A DNA stretch of 64,000 bases from Necropsobacter massiliensis (GTDB lineage: Bacteria; Pseudomonadota; Gammaproteobacteria; Enterobacterales; Pasteurellaceae). The stretch lies in NCBI RefSeq assembly GCF_000827595.2, contig NZ_LN776183.1, forward strand, positions 372,001 to 436,000, written 5' to 3'. The notes beneath the pieces were generated by a model, which saw only the letters and a list, made by a program, of their open reading frames with translations, was not told the origin of the DNA and searched no databases. The position numbers were made by a program, and so were the translations under genes. Shown piece by piece: positions 1 through 8,405 of this stretch (its first letter is position 1; every line of letters begins with the position of its first letter).

Positions 1-1522
1 CGTGTTCCAGCGCCATACAGTCATTACCTTTTTTAACAATATAATCCTGATGAAACACATGACACATAAAATGACCGTAGTACAGTTTGTGGCTGAGTTT
101 GTTTTCGATTTCCGGTGGCAGTGTTTCAAACCAATCCTGATCATTACGGCGCAAAGCCACATCAAGGGCGACAATATCTTCTACCGTATCGCCGTGCACC
201 GCACGGTAGCGCACCGCAGCGGAAGCCACGGCAAAACGGTGCAGCATCGCCGCCTGCGTTTCAACCGCATCGCAACGGAAATAATCGCCTTTAGTTTGAG
301 CGGAAAAATAGCGCTGTAAATAGTCTTCGGCTTCCTGTACGCCGCTGCCGCCCATTTTAATAATCAAATGATGTTCATATTGATGACGGTAATCCCACAG
401 GCGTTTAGGCAAATGTTGCGGTAATAATCCGGACAGTTTTTGTAGCAGTTTATCGCTGAAATCGCGCGGCAGAAAACGCAGCTTTTTGGCAATCCGATCA
501 GTTTTGGCTTTCAGCGCAAATAGTTTCGGTAATCGGTGCGTACCGAATTTTTTGATCACCCAAAACGTATCTTTGCCGTATTTCGCCGCCATATCAAAAG
601 CATCGCGATGAATATATTCGCCGGAAATCGGCAGCTGGGTGAAATTTGCCAACATATAACGGCGAATGTCGTTCAGTACCGTAGTTTGGTTGGTGCCGAT
701 ATAAAAAACGGCGGTTTCTTTTTCCAATGGAAAGGTATCCAGACGAACGGCGAAAACGGCCAGTTTTCCTGCACAACCGGAGGCTTCATAATGTCGCGCC
801 GGATCGGCATTAAAACGAGCCGGACTGGCTTCGTCAATTTGGCGCACGTGTTGACAATAGGCATGGTCATGACCTTTGCCGCAATTTTGTGCAATATCGT
901 CAGGTTGATAACGCCGATTTTCCAGATTGCTTAATATTTCTTCCGGCTGCTTGCCGAGCTCAATGCCCAGATGATTGTGCAATGTCAGCTCGCCTTTTGC
1001 ATTTAATTGGGCATATAGCGCCATTTCCGTATAAGCCGGTCCCCGCTGCACCAGTGCGCCGCCGGAATTATTACAAATGCCGCCGATCACGGAAGCACCG
1101 ATACAGGATGAGCCGATGACCGAGTGCGGTTCTCGCCCGTGAGATTTCAACTGAATTTCCAGCTCATTGAGGGTGGAACCGGGCAGGCAAACCGCCTGTT
1201 CGGCATGATTGATTAATTGGATACCGTCAATACGCATGGCATTAATAATCACAATATCCCGTTCATAATCATTGCCGTTAGGAGTTGAGCCACCGGTCAG
1301 CCCGGTATTGGCCGCCTGCGTGATCACAATAGCATCGGCGGCTACACAAGTTTGCAGCAGACGCCAGAATTCAACCAGGGTCGCAGGACGGACAACGGCG
1401 ACGGCATTGCCCGTGCCAAAGCGATAACCGCTGCGATAGGGTTCGGTTTTGGCGGGATCGGTAATAATATGGGAAGCACCGACAATCTGAGTCAGGGCGG
1501 CGATCAGCTGTTGTGTTGTCAT
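1..1522 (-). CDS. dld: D-lactate dehydrogenase (quinone), 3' part cut by window edge
   Basis: Membrane-associated FAD enzyme that oxidises D-lactate to pyruvate and passes electrons to quinone. Reading starts at the ATG complement at 1520-1522 (MTTQQLIAALTQIVG) and stays open to the left edge, about 507 codons; family members are about 565-570 residues, so roughly the last 60 residues lie outside the window. The N-terminal FAD_binding_4 region is clear (AANTGLTGGSTPNG, then VIINAMRIDGIQLI and CLPGSTLNELE). It is followed by the Dld-type membrane-binding region with paired basic residues (LPKRLWDYRHQYEHHLIIKM). Spaced about 100 bp from matP, which reads the same way. Family assignment is from recalled similarity to E. 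coli Dld. Confidence 0.9.
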   Translation of the reverse strand, partial: MTTQQLIAALTQIVGASHIITDPAKTEPYRSGYRFGTGNAVAVVRPATLVEFWRLLQTCVAADAIVITQAANTGLTGGSTPNGNDYERDIVIINAMRIDGIQLINHAEQAVCLPGSTLNELEIQLKSHGREPHSVIGSSCIGASVIGGICNNSGGALVQRGPAYTEMALYAQLNAKGELTLHNHLGIELGKQPEEILSNLENRRYQPDDIAQNCGKGHDHAYCQHVRQIDEASPARFNADPARHYEASGCAGKLAVFAVRLDTFPLEKETAVFYIGTNQTTVLNDIRRYMLANFTQLPISGEYIHRDAFDMAAKYGKDTFWVIKKFGTHRLPKLFALKAKTDRIAKKLRFLPRDFSDKLLQKLSGLLPQHLPKRLWDYRHQYEHHLIIKMGGSGVQEAEDYLQRYFSAQTKGDYFRCDAVETQAAMLHRFAVASAAVRYRAVHGDTVEDIVALDVALRRNDQDWFETLPPEIENKLSHKLYYGHFMCHVFHQDYIVKKGNDCMALEH

Positions 1523-1627
1523 TATTTATTGTCCTTATTTTACGAATAATTAACAATATTATAACAACACAAGCCAAGAGCGGGTAAAAAATGCGATAAA
1601 AGTGTGAGACAGTTAACAAAGTTTTTG

Positions 1628-2074
1628 TTATTTGAGTAAATCTTTCAATCCGGCTTTCATGGCGGACATTTGATTTTCATACAGTGCCTTGCTTTCCCGC
1701 TCATCAATCATATAGGTGATGGTTTCTGACAACGTCATTTTCATTTTACGGGAATATTTTGATAATCTAAGCCAGACCGCATATTCCAGATCAATGGATT
1801 TTTTCTTGGTGGACTGTTTTTCCGCATTGAAAAAGCGTTTTCGTCTGGCGCGGATTGCCTGATCCAGTTTAACGGTTAAATCCGGCGACAGATGGTTTGT
1901 AATCCATTGTTCGATTTGCGCTGGATAATTCTGCGCGCCGGACAGCTGTGTTACGATTTCATCGCGCAAACTGCGTTCCGCATAACGGGTAATATTTTCT
2001 CCTTCACGCTGTTTCTTCATAAGGTACAGCCATTTCCAATGCGCTTCCTGATTTTCTAATTTCTGATATTTCAT
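1628..2074 (-). CDS. matP: Macrodomain Ter protein MatP
   Basis: DNA-binding protein that organises the replication-terminus macrodomain by binding matS sites and linking to the division machinery. 148 residues against about 150 in E. coli. It starts MKYQKLENQEAHWKWLYL and holds the signature IRARRKRFFNAEKQSTKKKS followed by a ribbon-helix-helix segment (IDLEYAVWLRLSKYSRKMK) and a C-terminal coiled-coil helix. It is divergent from the LonH-like gene and fabA, the same neighbourhood as matP-ycbZ-fabA in E. coli, which supports the call strongly. Confidence 0.96.
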   Translation of the reverse strand: MKYQKLENQEAHWKWLYLMKKQREGENITRYAERSLRDEIVTQLSGAQNYPAQIEQWITNHLSPDLTVKLDQAIRARRKRFFNAEKQSTKKKSIDLEYAVWLRLSKYSRKMKMTLSETITYMIDERESKALYENQMSAMKAGLKDLLK

Positions 2075-2218
2075 AATTTTTTATCCGTTGAAGTGACATT
2101 GTAACCTTGCCATAATATACGCGTTTCCTCATGCTTTTGCCAGTAAATTTTAAGTCTATTTAGTTGGGCGGAAATGTGCGATAATGCGCGTCCCGATAAT
2201 AACAACCAGAGAATAGCT

Positions 2219-4000
2219 GTGACTTTGTCTTCTTTATCTAATCAGCGTTTAGCTTGGCAACAACTGCGTCCTGAACTAACGGTTGAGCATATTAGCGAGC
2301 AACCGGTTGATTTTTTTGCACTACAGCCGCGTGCCGCATCAGCCATTGACCAATTCTTACAAAATTCCGACCGCACTTTATTAGTGCTGAAAGCCGATGA
2401 TCAAAGCGAATATGCGCCGCTGTTGGAGGCGTACATTCGTGCTCGGCAGCCCGCAGAGTTGCCGCTTTCCGGCGTGCGATATACAGTGGAACAGGGGGAC
2501 AGTTTCTCTTTTCCCCGCGTGCAGGTCGAACCGGCACAACATCATGATGATAATTTTGCCGCCAAACAGTCGGTGGCAAGCGCATTATATCTTGACAACA
2601 CTCGCCTATTCGGCGCCGTGCGGGTGCATCCCGCGTCACAGGATATTCAGCTTACGCCGGGGCTGGTACACCGGCTGAATAATGGCGTGCTGATTTTAAG
2701 CCTGTCCGCCTTATTATCGCAATTTGACCTATGGGTGCGCCTGAAACGGATTCTGACCGACAAGATTTTCGATTGGTATGCGCTGCATCCTTATAAAACC
2801 TTGCCTTGCGAGATCCCCGGTTGCCCGCTAAATCTCAAAGTTATTTTATTAGGCAGTCGCAATGAGCTGGCCGCGTTGGATGAACTGGACGAAACATTGT
2901 ATTCCCTCGCCGATTACGCGGAAATCGACAGTTATTTCTCATTGGAATCAGATGCACGGCAACAATTGTGGGCGGATTATACCGTGCATTATGCGCGTCA
3001 ACATCGTCTGCCAGAACCGACGCTGGACGGTCTGCAAAAACTTTATCAGCTGCTGGTACGGGAGAGCGAAGACTGTTATTTAATCAATATTTCGCCGTCG
3101 ATGTTGAAAAATATCCTGACCGGTGCCGCCACATTAAGCGGGCATAGTCGGCTAAGTGCGGTGGATTTTGACGCCTATTTTAAACAGCAATTTCACCAAC
3201 AGGGCTTTTTGCGTGAACAAACTTATGCGGATATCCTGCATGAACAGGTGTATGTGGCGACAGAGGGCGAAATCGTCGGGCAGATCAACGGATTATCGGT
3301 GATCGAATACCCCGGCACGCCGTTGTCGTTCGGTGAACCCGCGCGTATCAGTTGCATTGTGCAATTTGGCGATGGCGAAGTGGTGGATGTGGAACGTAAA
3401 AATGAGCTGGCGGGCAATATACATGGCAAAGGCATTATGATTGCCGAAGTCTGTCTGGCGAATATTTTAGATTTGCCGTCACAGTTACCGTTTTCCGCCT
3501 CTATTGTGTTTGAACAGTCTTACAGTGAAATTGACGGCGATAGCGCTTCGCTCGCCAGTTTTTGTGTGCTGGTCAGTGCGTTGGCAAATCTGCCGCTGCC
3601 GCAGTCTATCGCGATTACCGGCGCCATTGACCAGTTCGGACTGGTACATTCCGTTGGCGGCGTAAACGATAAAATCGAGGGATTTTTTACACTGTGTGAA
3701 CGGCGCGGGCTAACCGGCAATCAAGGCGTGATTGTTCCTGCGGCGGTGATCAACCAGCTCAGCTTGTCGGAGGCGGTAATAAGTGCGGTGCAAAACGGGC
3801 AGTTTTCCGTGTGGGTGGTGGAGGATGTCTTTCAGACCTGCGAAATTTTATTCCAACGCCGTTTGTCGGAAGAAGAGGGCGAGCATTATACCGAGGACAG
3901 TCTGCCGTTAACCCGACTGATTAGCCGGCGTATTGAACAGCGGGCGGAGCAGCAGCAACGCTCTCGATTATGGGATATGCTGTTTCGCAGACGCGGATAG
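2219..4000 (+). CDS. LonH-like (YcbZ family) S16 peptidase-domain protein
   Basis: Lon-related protein of the YcbZ/LonH family. The C-terminal S16 protease domain has the catalytic dyad: Ser442 in the motif DGDSAS and Lys485 in VGGVNDKIEGF (numbered from the GTG). The N-terminal ATPase part is degenerate: where a P-loop would sit it reads LLVLKADDQSEYAPLLEAY, with no GxxxxGK, as in E. coli YcbZ. I chose GTG 2219 because the E. coli protein begins at the equivalent LAW region, AGAGAA lies a few bases upstream, and a promoter-like GATAAT sits at 2180-2185. The in-frame ATG at 2174 would add 15 residues. It lies upstream of fabA, separated by a strong terminator. Confidence 0.88.
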   Translation: MTLSSLSNQRLAWQQLRPELTVEHISEQPVDFFALQPRAASAIDQFLQNSDRTLLVLKADDQSEYAPLLEAYIRARQPAELPLSGVRYTVEQGDSFSFPRVQVEPAQHHDDNFAAKQSVASALYLDNTRLFGAVRVHPASQDIQLTPGLVHRLNNGVLILSLSALLSQFDLWVRLKRILTDKIFDWYALHPYKTLPCEIPGCPLNLKVILLGSRNELAALDELDETLYSLADYAEIDSYFSLESDARQQLWADYTVHYARQHRLPEPTLDGLQKLYQLLVRESEDCYLINISPSMLKNILTGAATLSGHSRLSAVDFDAYFKQQFHQQGFLREQTYADILHEQVYVATEGEIVGQINGLSVIEYPGTPLSFGEPARISCIVQFGDGEVVDVERKNELAGNIHGKGIMIAEVCLANILDLPSQLPFSASIVFEQSYSEIDGDSASLASFCVLVSALANLPLPQSIAITGAIDQFGLVHSVGGVNDKIEGFFTLCERRGLTGNQGVIVPAAVINQLSLSEAVISAVQNGQFSVWVVEDVFQTCEILFQRRLSEEEGEHYTEDSLPLTRLISRRIEQRAEQQQRSRLWDMLFRRRG

Positions 4001-4022
4001 GTAAGCGTTATTATATAAAAAG

Positions 4023-4057
4023 GCGGTTTCAGTGTGTGATCTGAAACCGCTTTTTTA
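4023..4057 (+). terminator. Rho-independent terminator after the LonH-like gene
   Basis: Perfect 10-bp stem GCGGTTTCAG (4023-4032) and CTGAAACCGC (4041-4050) with an 8-nt loop, followed by six T residues. It separates the protease gene from fabA. Confidence 0.9.
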
Positions 4058-4198
4058 TACCGTCGGCAAATCCGGAAAAAACTGATCCGATAAGTTAAGC
4101 GAACAAGTGTTAGCTGTTTTAAAATTTAAATAATCCTGCTACAATGCGGATATCTATAACCAGTAGAGTGTTATCTATAATCAGGAGAATTTAAAATA

Positions 4199-4729
4199 AT
4201 GAACAGTTGTACACCCAATAAGAAAAGTAGTTACAGCTATGAAGACTTACTCGCCTCGGGACGCGGCGAATTATTCGGCGCGGAAGGACCGCAGTTACCG
4301 GCACCGACCATGCTGATGATGGATCGTGTAGTTGAAATGAATGAAAACGGCGGCGCTTTCCATAAAGGTTATATTGAAGCGGAACTGGATATTCGTCCTG
4401 ATTTACCGTTTTTTGGCTGTCATTTCATCGGTGATCCGGTCATGCCGGGATGTTTAGGGTTGGATGCCATGTGGCAGCTGGTAGGATTTTATCTCGGCTG
4501 GGTCGGCGGCAAAGGAAAAGGTCGTGCGCTGGGTGTGGGAGAAGTGAAATTTACCGGTCAGATTTTGCCGACGGCAAAAAAAGTGATTTATCGTATCAAT
4601 ATGAAACGCGTGATCAATCGTAAATTAGTGATGGGTATGGCAGACGGCGAAGTGGAAGTGGACGGTCGCGTGATTTACACGGCGACGGATTTAAAAGTCG
4701 GTCTGTTTCAGGATACCTCTGCATTTTAA
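4199..4729 (+). CDS. fabA: 3-hydroxydecanoyl-ACP dehydratase/isomerase FabA
   Basis: Cytoplasmic enzyme that dehydrates 3-hydroxydecanoyl-ACP and isomerises trans-2 to cis-3-decenoyl-ACP, the branch point to unsaturated fatty acids. 176 residues against 172 in E. coli, differing mainly at the N-terminus. The active-site His75 lies in [15 protein letters not shown] and Asp89 in LGLDAMWQ. A ribosome-binding site (CAGGAGAA) lies about 10 bases before the ATG, and TACAAT at 4140-4145 is a candidate -10 box. Monocistronic: terminators flank it on both sides. Confidence 0.98.
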   Translation: MNSCTPNKKSSYSYEDLLASGRGELFGAEGPQLPAPTMLMMDRVVEMNENGGAFHKGYIEAELDIRPDLPFFGCHFIGDPVMPGCLGLDAMWQLVGFYLGWVGGKGKGRALGVGEVKFTGQILPTAKKVIYRINMKRVINRKLVMGMADGEVEVDGRVIYTATDLKVGLFQDTSAF

Positions 4730-4751
4730 TCATATTGCCGCAAGGCTTTTT

Positions 4752-4793
4752 GGCTCAAGTTTCGTTTTCCCTTTGTTGCTTGAGCCCTTTTTC
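4752..4793 (+). terminator. Rho-independent terminator after fabA
   Basis: Stem GGCTCAAG (4752-4759) with CTTGAGCC (4779-4786), loop of about 19 nt, then CTTTTT. The T run is only on the plus-strand side, so it serves fabA rather than the convergent ybaK. Confidence 0.85.
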
Positions 4794-4807
4794 TCGGCTT
4801 GAATGTT

Positions 4808-5281
4808 TCAGTCGACAATATCCGCGAATTCCGCATTTAGCAGCGTTGCCAGATCCTGCGGCGCCAATTCTACGCTTAATCCGCGTTTTCCGCCGGAAAC
4901 GTAAATACGTTCAAACTCAAGTGCGGTCTGTGCTATTACAGTTTTTATCCGTTTTTTCTGTCCCAGCGGGCTGATCCCGCCGACCAAATAACCGGTACTT
5001 TTCTGAGCAAATTCCTTATCTGCCATTTCGGTTTTTTTCACTCCGATGGCTTTTGCCGCTTTTTTCAGATTAAGCATATTGGCTGTCGGTAATACGAAAC
5101 AAGCCAGTTTTTTCTGATCGCCGTTTTCTGCTACCAATAAGGTTTTAAAGGATTGCGCTGGAGCTATGCCGAGCTTTTCGGCAGCCTCATCACCAAAGTG
5201 GGTGTTATTCGGATCATGTTCATAAGTATGTAATATAAAAGGGATTTTATGCTTTTTTAATAAATCGATTGCCGGTGTCAT
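4808..5281 (-). CDS. ybaK: Cys-tRNA(Pro)/Cys-tRNA(Cys) deacylase YbaK
   Basis: Trans-editing enzyme that hydrolyses cysteine from mischarged tRNA(Pro). 157 residues. The key lysine of the family is present as Lys46 in SFKTLLV, the same number as in the structurally studied H. influenzae protein. Further family blocks are [16 protein letters not shown] and [14 protein letters not shown]. Convergent with fabA and divergent from the Usg-like gene. Confident from motif and length. Confidence 0.96.
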   Translation of the reverse strand: MTPAIDLLKKHKIPFILHTYEHDPNNTHFGDEAAEKLGIAPAQSFKTLLVAENGDQKKLACFVLPTANMLNLKKAAKAIGVKKTEMADKEFAQKSTGYLVGGISPLGQKKRIKTVIAQTALEFERIYVSGGKRGLSVELAPQDLATLLNAEFADIVD

Positions 5282-5354
5282 TGTCTTTTCTCGCGATTAT
5301 TCTGTACAATACGGCGGTTATTTTACGCCGATTATCAATAGGATGGGAGAAAAA

Positions 5355-6317
5355 ATGTTAAATATTGCCATTGCGGCCGAATTTGAATTAAGTGAAAAAA
5401 TTGCGCAGGCATTAGAACAAAGTGCGTTGACAATCAGTCAGTTGACGGTCATTGAAGTGTATCCGTTTGGTGAAGAGCAGGGGATTCGCTTTAATAATAA
5501 AGCGGTGGCGCAAATTGCCGTGTCGGATGCAGATTGGTCGGCATTTAATTATGTATTTTTTGCTGGCAAAATGGAACAGGCGGCAATCCTGGCGGAAGCT
5601 GCGCAGGCAGGCTGTATTGTGATTGATCTGTTGGGCGTTTGCGCCTCATTATCGGATGTGCCGGTGGTTGTACCGAGCATTAACGATGCAGAATTAGTTG
5701 ACTTGCGACAACGTAACATTGTCTCCTTGCCTGACCCGCAAGTTACTCAGGCTGCCTTGGCATTGGCACCGTTAATGCGGGAAGTTCAGTTAACGCAGAT
5801 CACGATCACTTCATTATTGCCAGCGTCTTATCGGAATGCGGAAACCGTAACCCAACTGGCCGGACAAACCGCGCAGTTGTTAAACGGCATTCCGCTTGAC
5901 GAGACGCAGCAACGGCTGGCGTTTGATGTGTTTCCGCTTGAAACAGCGAATTTATCTGCGCAGCTACAGCGCCTTTTCCCACAGGCGGATAATGTGGTTT
6001 TCCATTCGATTCAGGTGCCGGTTTTTTACGGAATGAGCCAATTTATCACCGCACTTTCCGATTACGCAGTGGATAGTGAACAACATATTTTGCATTGGCA
6101 GCAGGATGCGTTGCTGCAATATCATCCGGAAAATATCGTCACGCCGGTTATCAACGGGGAACACGAAAGCGATGAAAACAACGTGACGCTGCATATCAGT
6201 GCGGCAAGTGCGGTGGAAAACGGCATTCGATTCTGGACGGTTGCCGATGAACAGCGTTTCACTTTGGCCCGGATGGCTGTGAAACTGGCGGAAGCTATTT
6301 ATCAGGAAGGCTACTGA
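5355..6317 (+). CDS. usg: Usg-like protein (aspartate-semialdehyde dehydrogenase family, probably not an active dehydrogenase)
   Basis: Homologue of E. coli USG-1, a paralogue of aspartate-semialdehyde dehydrogenase of unknown role. Family landmarks: the block GCIVIDLLGVCASLSDVPVVVPSIN, then the segment QITITSLLPASYRN where true Asd enzymes carry a catalytic cysteine; here it is serine/leucine. Also GQTAQLLNGIPLDETQQRLAFDV and the C-terminal FWTVADEQRF. The ATG at 5355 has GGGAGA four bases upstream; an in-frame ATG at 5343 overlaps that site and is less likely. 320 residues against about 337. What it does in the cell is not established. Confidence 0.85.
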   Translation: MLNIAIAAEFELSEKIAQALEQSALTISQLTVIEVYPFGEEQGIRFNNKAVAQIAVSDADWSAFNYVFFAGKMEQAAILAEAAQAGCIVIDLLGVCASLSDVPVVVPSINDAELVDLRQRNIVSLPDPQVTQAALALAPLMREVQLTQITITSLLPASYRNAETVTQLAGQTAQLLNGIPLDETQQRLAFDVFPLETANLSAQLQRLFPQADNVVFHSIQVPVFYGMSQFITALSDYAVDSEQHILHWQQDALLQYHPENIVTPVINGEHESDENNVTLHISAASAVENGIRFWTVADEQRFTLARMAVKLAEAIYQEGY

Positions 6318-6331
6318 CTTCTGTAATACGG

Positions 6332-6363
6332 CGGCGGGAGACTGTCGCCTGCCGGATTTTTTT
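6332..6363 (+). terminator. Probable terminator after the Usg-like gene
   Basis: Imperfect stem CGGCGGGAGA (6332-6341) pairing with the stretch TCGCCTGCCG, then A and seven T residues. One mismatch and one G-U pair lie in the stem. Confidence 0.7.
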
Positions 6364-6485
6364 CTTTGCATAAAAACAGATCGCGGATTTGGCTTTGTTT
6401 TGCTAAAATCAGCAGGAAAAACACCTTTCTTTTAAGAATTGTTTTTCATCTTTTTTCTCAATCAATCTGGATTATGGATTAAAAA

Positions 6486-7796
6486 ATGGAAAATCAATCT
6501 TTTCTACACAAATTCTTTAAATTAACTCAGCACAACACCACAACAAAAACCGAAATTATCGCGGGTATTACCACCTTTTTCACCATGGTATATATCGTAT
6601 TTGTCAATCCGTCCGTTTTAGGTGACGCGGGCATGGATAAACAAGTGGTATTTGTGACTACCTGCCTGATTGCGGCATTCGGTACCATTGCCATGGGACT
6701 GTTCAGTAATTTGCCGATTGCGCTGGCGCCGGCAATGGGATTAAATGCTTTTTTCGCGTATGTCGTAGTCGGTAAGTTAGGCTATTCTTGGCAGGTTGGC
6801 ATGGGTACTATTTTCTGGGGCTCCGTCGGTCTGTTGCTGCTTACCGTGTTTCAAATCCGTTATTGGTTAATGGCGTCTATTCCGCTGAGCTTGCGGGTAG
6901 GTATCGGTGCGGGAATCGGTTTTTTTATTTCTCTCATCGGGTTTAAAAATATGGGATTGGTGGTTGCCAATCCGGCGACCTTGGTGGCGCTGGGCGAGTT
7001 ACACCATCCGCAGGTATTAATGGGGATTTTAGGTTTCTTTATTATTGTGGTGTTGGCGGCGCGCAATATTTATTCCGGCGTGTTGATTTCAATCGCGTTA
7101 GTTACCGCACTGGCATTGGCGTTTGATGACAACGTTGTGTTCAGTGGTATTATTTCCATGCCACCGAGCTTAGCGCCGGTTGTCGGTCAGGTGGATATTG
7201 CCGGCGCGCTGGATACGGCATTACTGGGGATTATTTTTTCTTTTTTGCTGGTGAATTTATTTGATTCCTCTGGTACCCTGCTCGGCGTAACTGACAAAGC
7301 CGGCATCAGCGATGAAAAAGGGCGTTTCCCTAACATGAAACAGGCGCTGTATGTAGACAGCATTAGTGCAGTCACCGGCTCTTATATCGGCACCTCAGCA
7401 ATCAGTACGTATATTGAAAGCGGTGCTGGCGTTTCCGTTGGCGGACGTACCGGGATGACCGCAGTTGTCGTCGGCGTATTATTTTTGTTGACCATTTTCT
7501 TTTCGCCGCTGGCAAGTTTGGTACCACCTTATGCCACTGCGGGAGCATTGGTGTATGTGGGCATTTTGATGGCATCCAGTCTGATTCGCGTACAGTGGGA
7601 CGATCTGACCGAAGCCACGCCGGCCTTTATTACCGCGGCGATGATGCCGTTCACCTACTCGATTACCGAAGGTATTGCGTTCGGCTTTATCAGCTATTGT
7701 GTGATGAAAGTCGGAACCGGTCGCTGGCAAGAAGTGAATGCGCCAGTTTGGGTGGTTGCGTTGCTGTTTATTGCAAAATTCGTATGGGTCGGTTAA
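6486..7796 (+). CDS. purP: Adenine/purine permease (NCS2, AzgA-like; closest to PurP/AdeP)
   Basis: Inner-membrane proton-driven purine transporter. 436 residues with about a dozen hydrophobic helices. It opens FFKLTQHNTTTKTEIIAGIT, the AzgA-type start, and carries the conserved ANLPIALAPAMGLNAFFA-like block, NLFDSSGTLLGVTDKAG and the C-terminal FTYSITEGIAFGFISY. Recalled alignment is nearer to E. coli adenine permease than to the guanine/hypoxanthine branch, but substrate choice between purines is inference. Monocistronic with its own promoter region and a short terminator behind it. I see no purine riboswitch upstream. Confidence 0.9.
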   Translation: MENQSFLHKFFKLTQHNTTTKTEIIAGITTFFTMVYIVFVNPSVLGDAGMDKQVVFVTTCLIAAFGTIAMGLFSNLPIALAPAMGLNAFFAYVVVGKLGYSWQVGMGTIFWGSVGLLLLTVFQIRYWLMASIPLSLRVGIGAGIGFFISLIGFKNMGLVVANPATLVALGELHHPQVLMGILGFFIIVVLAARNIYSGVLISIALVTALALAFDDNVVFSGIISMPPSLAPVVGQVDIAGALDTALLGIIFSFLLVNLFDSSGTLLGVTDKAGISDEKGRFPNMKQALYVDSISAVTGSYIGTSAISTYIESGAGVSVGGRTGMTAVVVGVLFLLTIFFSPLASLVPPYATAGALVYVGILMASSLIRVQWDDLTEATPAFITAAMMPFTYSITEGIAFGFISYCVMKVGTGRWQEVNAPVWVVALLFIAKFVWVG

Positions 7797-7806
7797 ATTA
7801 ATCACG

Positions 7807-7828
7807 GACGGGCATCAGCCCGTCTTTC
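7807..7828 (+). terminator. Short hairpin terminator after the permease
   Basis: Stem GACGGGC (7807-7813) with GCCCGTC (7818-7824), loop of four, then TTTCC. Weak T run. Confidence 0.65.
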
Positions 7829-7859
7829 CATTCATCTATATATAACTAGGGTAGTTTAT

Positions 7860-8216
7860 ATGCAAAACATATTATTTATTGTCCATGCCGCGCCGTACGG
7901 CAACGAAAGTTTTTTCAGCGCCCTGCGTCTGGCATTGCAGATTCAGGAACAGCATAAAAGTGCGGTGCAAATCAAACTGTTTTTGATGTCCGATGCGGTG
8001 AGCGGTGGGTTAGCCAAACAACACCCGGCGGAAGGTTATCATTTGCAGCAAATGATTGAAATTCTGACCGCACAAGGTGCCACGGTGAAATTATGTAAAA
8101 CCTGTACCAACGCACGCGGTATTACCGAATTGCCATTCGCGGTGGGCGTGGAAATCGGCACGCTGGCGGAGTTGGCAGATTGGACGGTCGAGGCTGATAA
8201 AGTGTTGAACTTTTAA
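7860..8216 (+). CDS. ychN: DsrE-family protein YchN
   Basis: Small cytoplasmic protein of the DsrE/DsrF/YchN sulfur-relay fold; its exact role is unknown. 118 residues, very close to E. coli YchN (117). Landmarks: HAAPYGNESFF, LFLMSDAVSGGLA, and VKLCKTCTNARGI holding the conserved Cys-x-x-Cys; the end reads WTVEADKVLNF. It precedes recB by about 190 bp in which there is GC-rich dyad sequence but no strong T-tailed terminator. Confidence 0.93.
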   Translation: MQNILFIVHAAPYGNESFFSALRLALQIQEQHKSAVQIKLFLMSDAVSGGLAKQHPAEGYHLQQMIEILTAQGATVKLCKTCTNARGITELPFAVGVEIGTLAELADWTVEADKVLNF

Positions 8217-8405
8217 TCAGCGTTAATTACACACTGAATTTTATCCGGGCGGGATATAAAACAGCCCGCAAACCACAGGCTTTCCCGCCGTTAAAATAGC
8301 ATGTTATTTATAGACACGAATCATGCGATGATTGTTTGGACAAGCCGTTAGTGACCAACCGAAACGAACATCAAGCCCGTGTTTAACCTTCGATATGAAC
8401 AAATG

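Noticed and set aside
536-934. 132-residue plus-strand frame
   Set aside because: Antisense to the well-supported dld gene; composition is that of a shadow frame.
6364-6485. Purine riboswitch upstream of the purine permease
   Set aside because: The conserved TATA...CCTAC junction elements of purine aptamers are not present.
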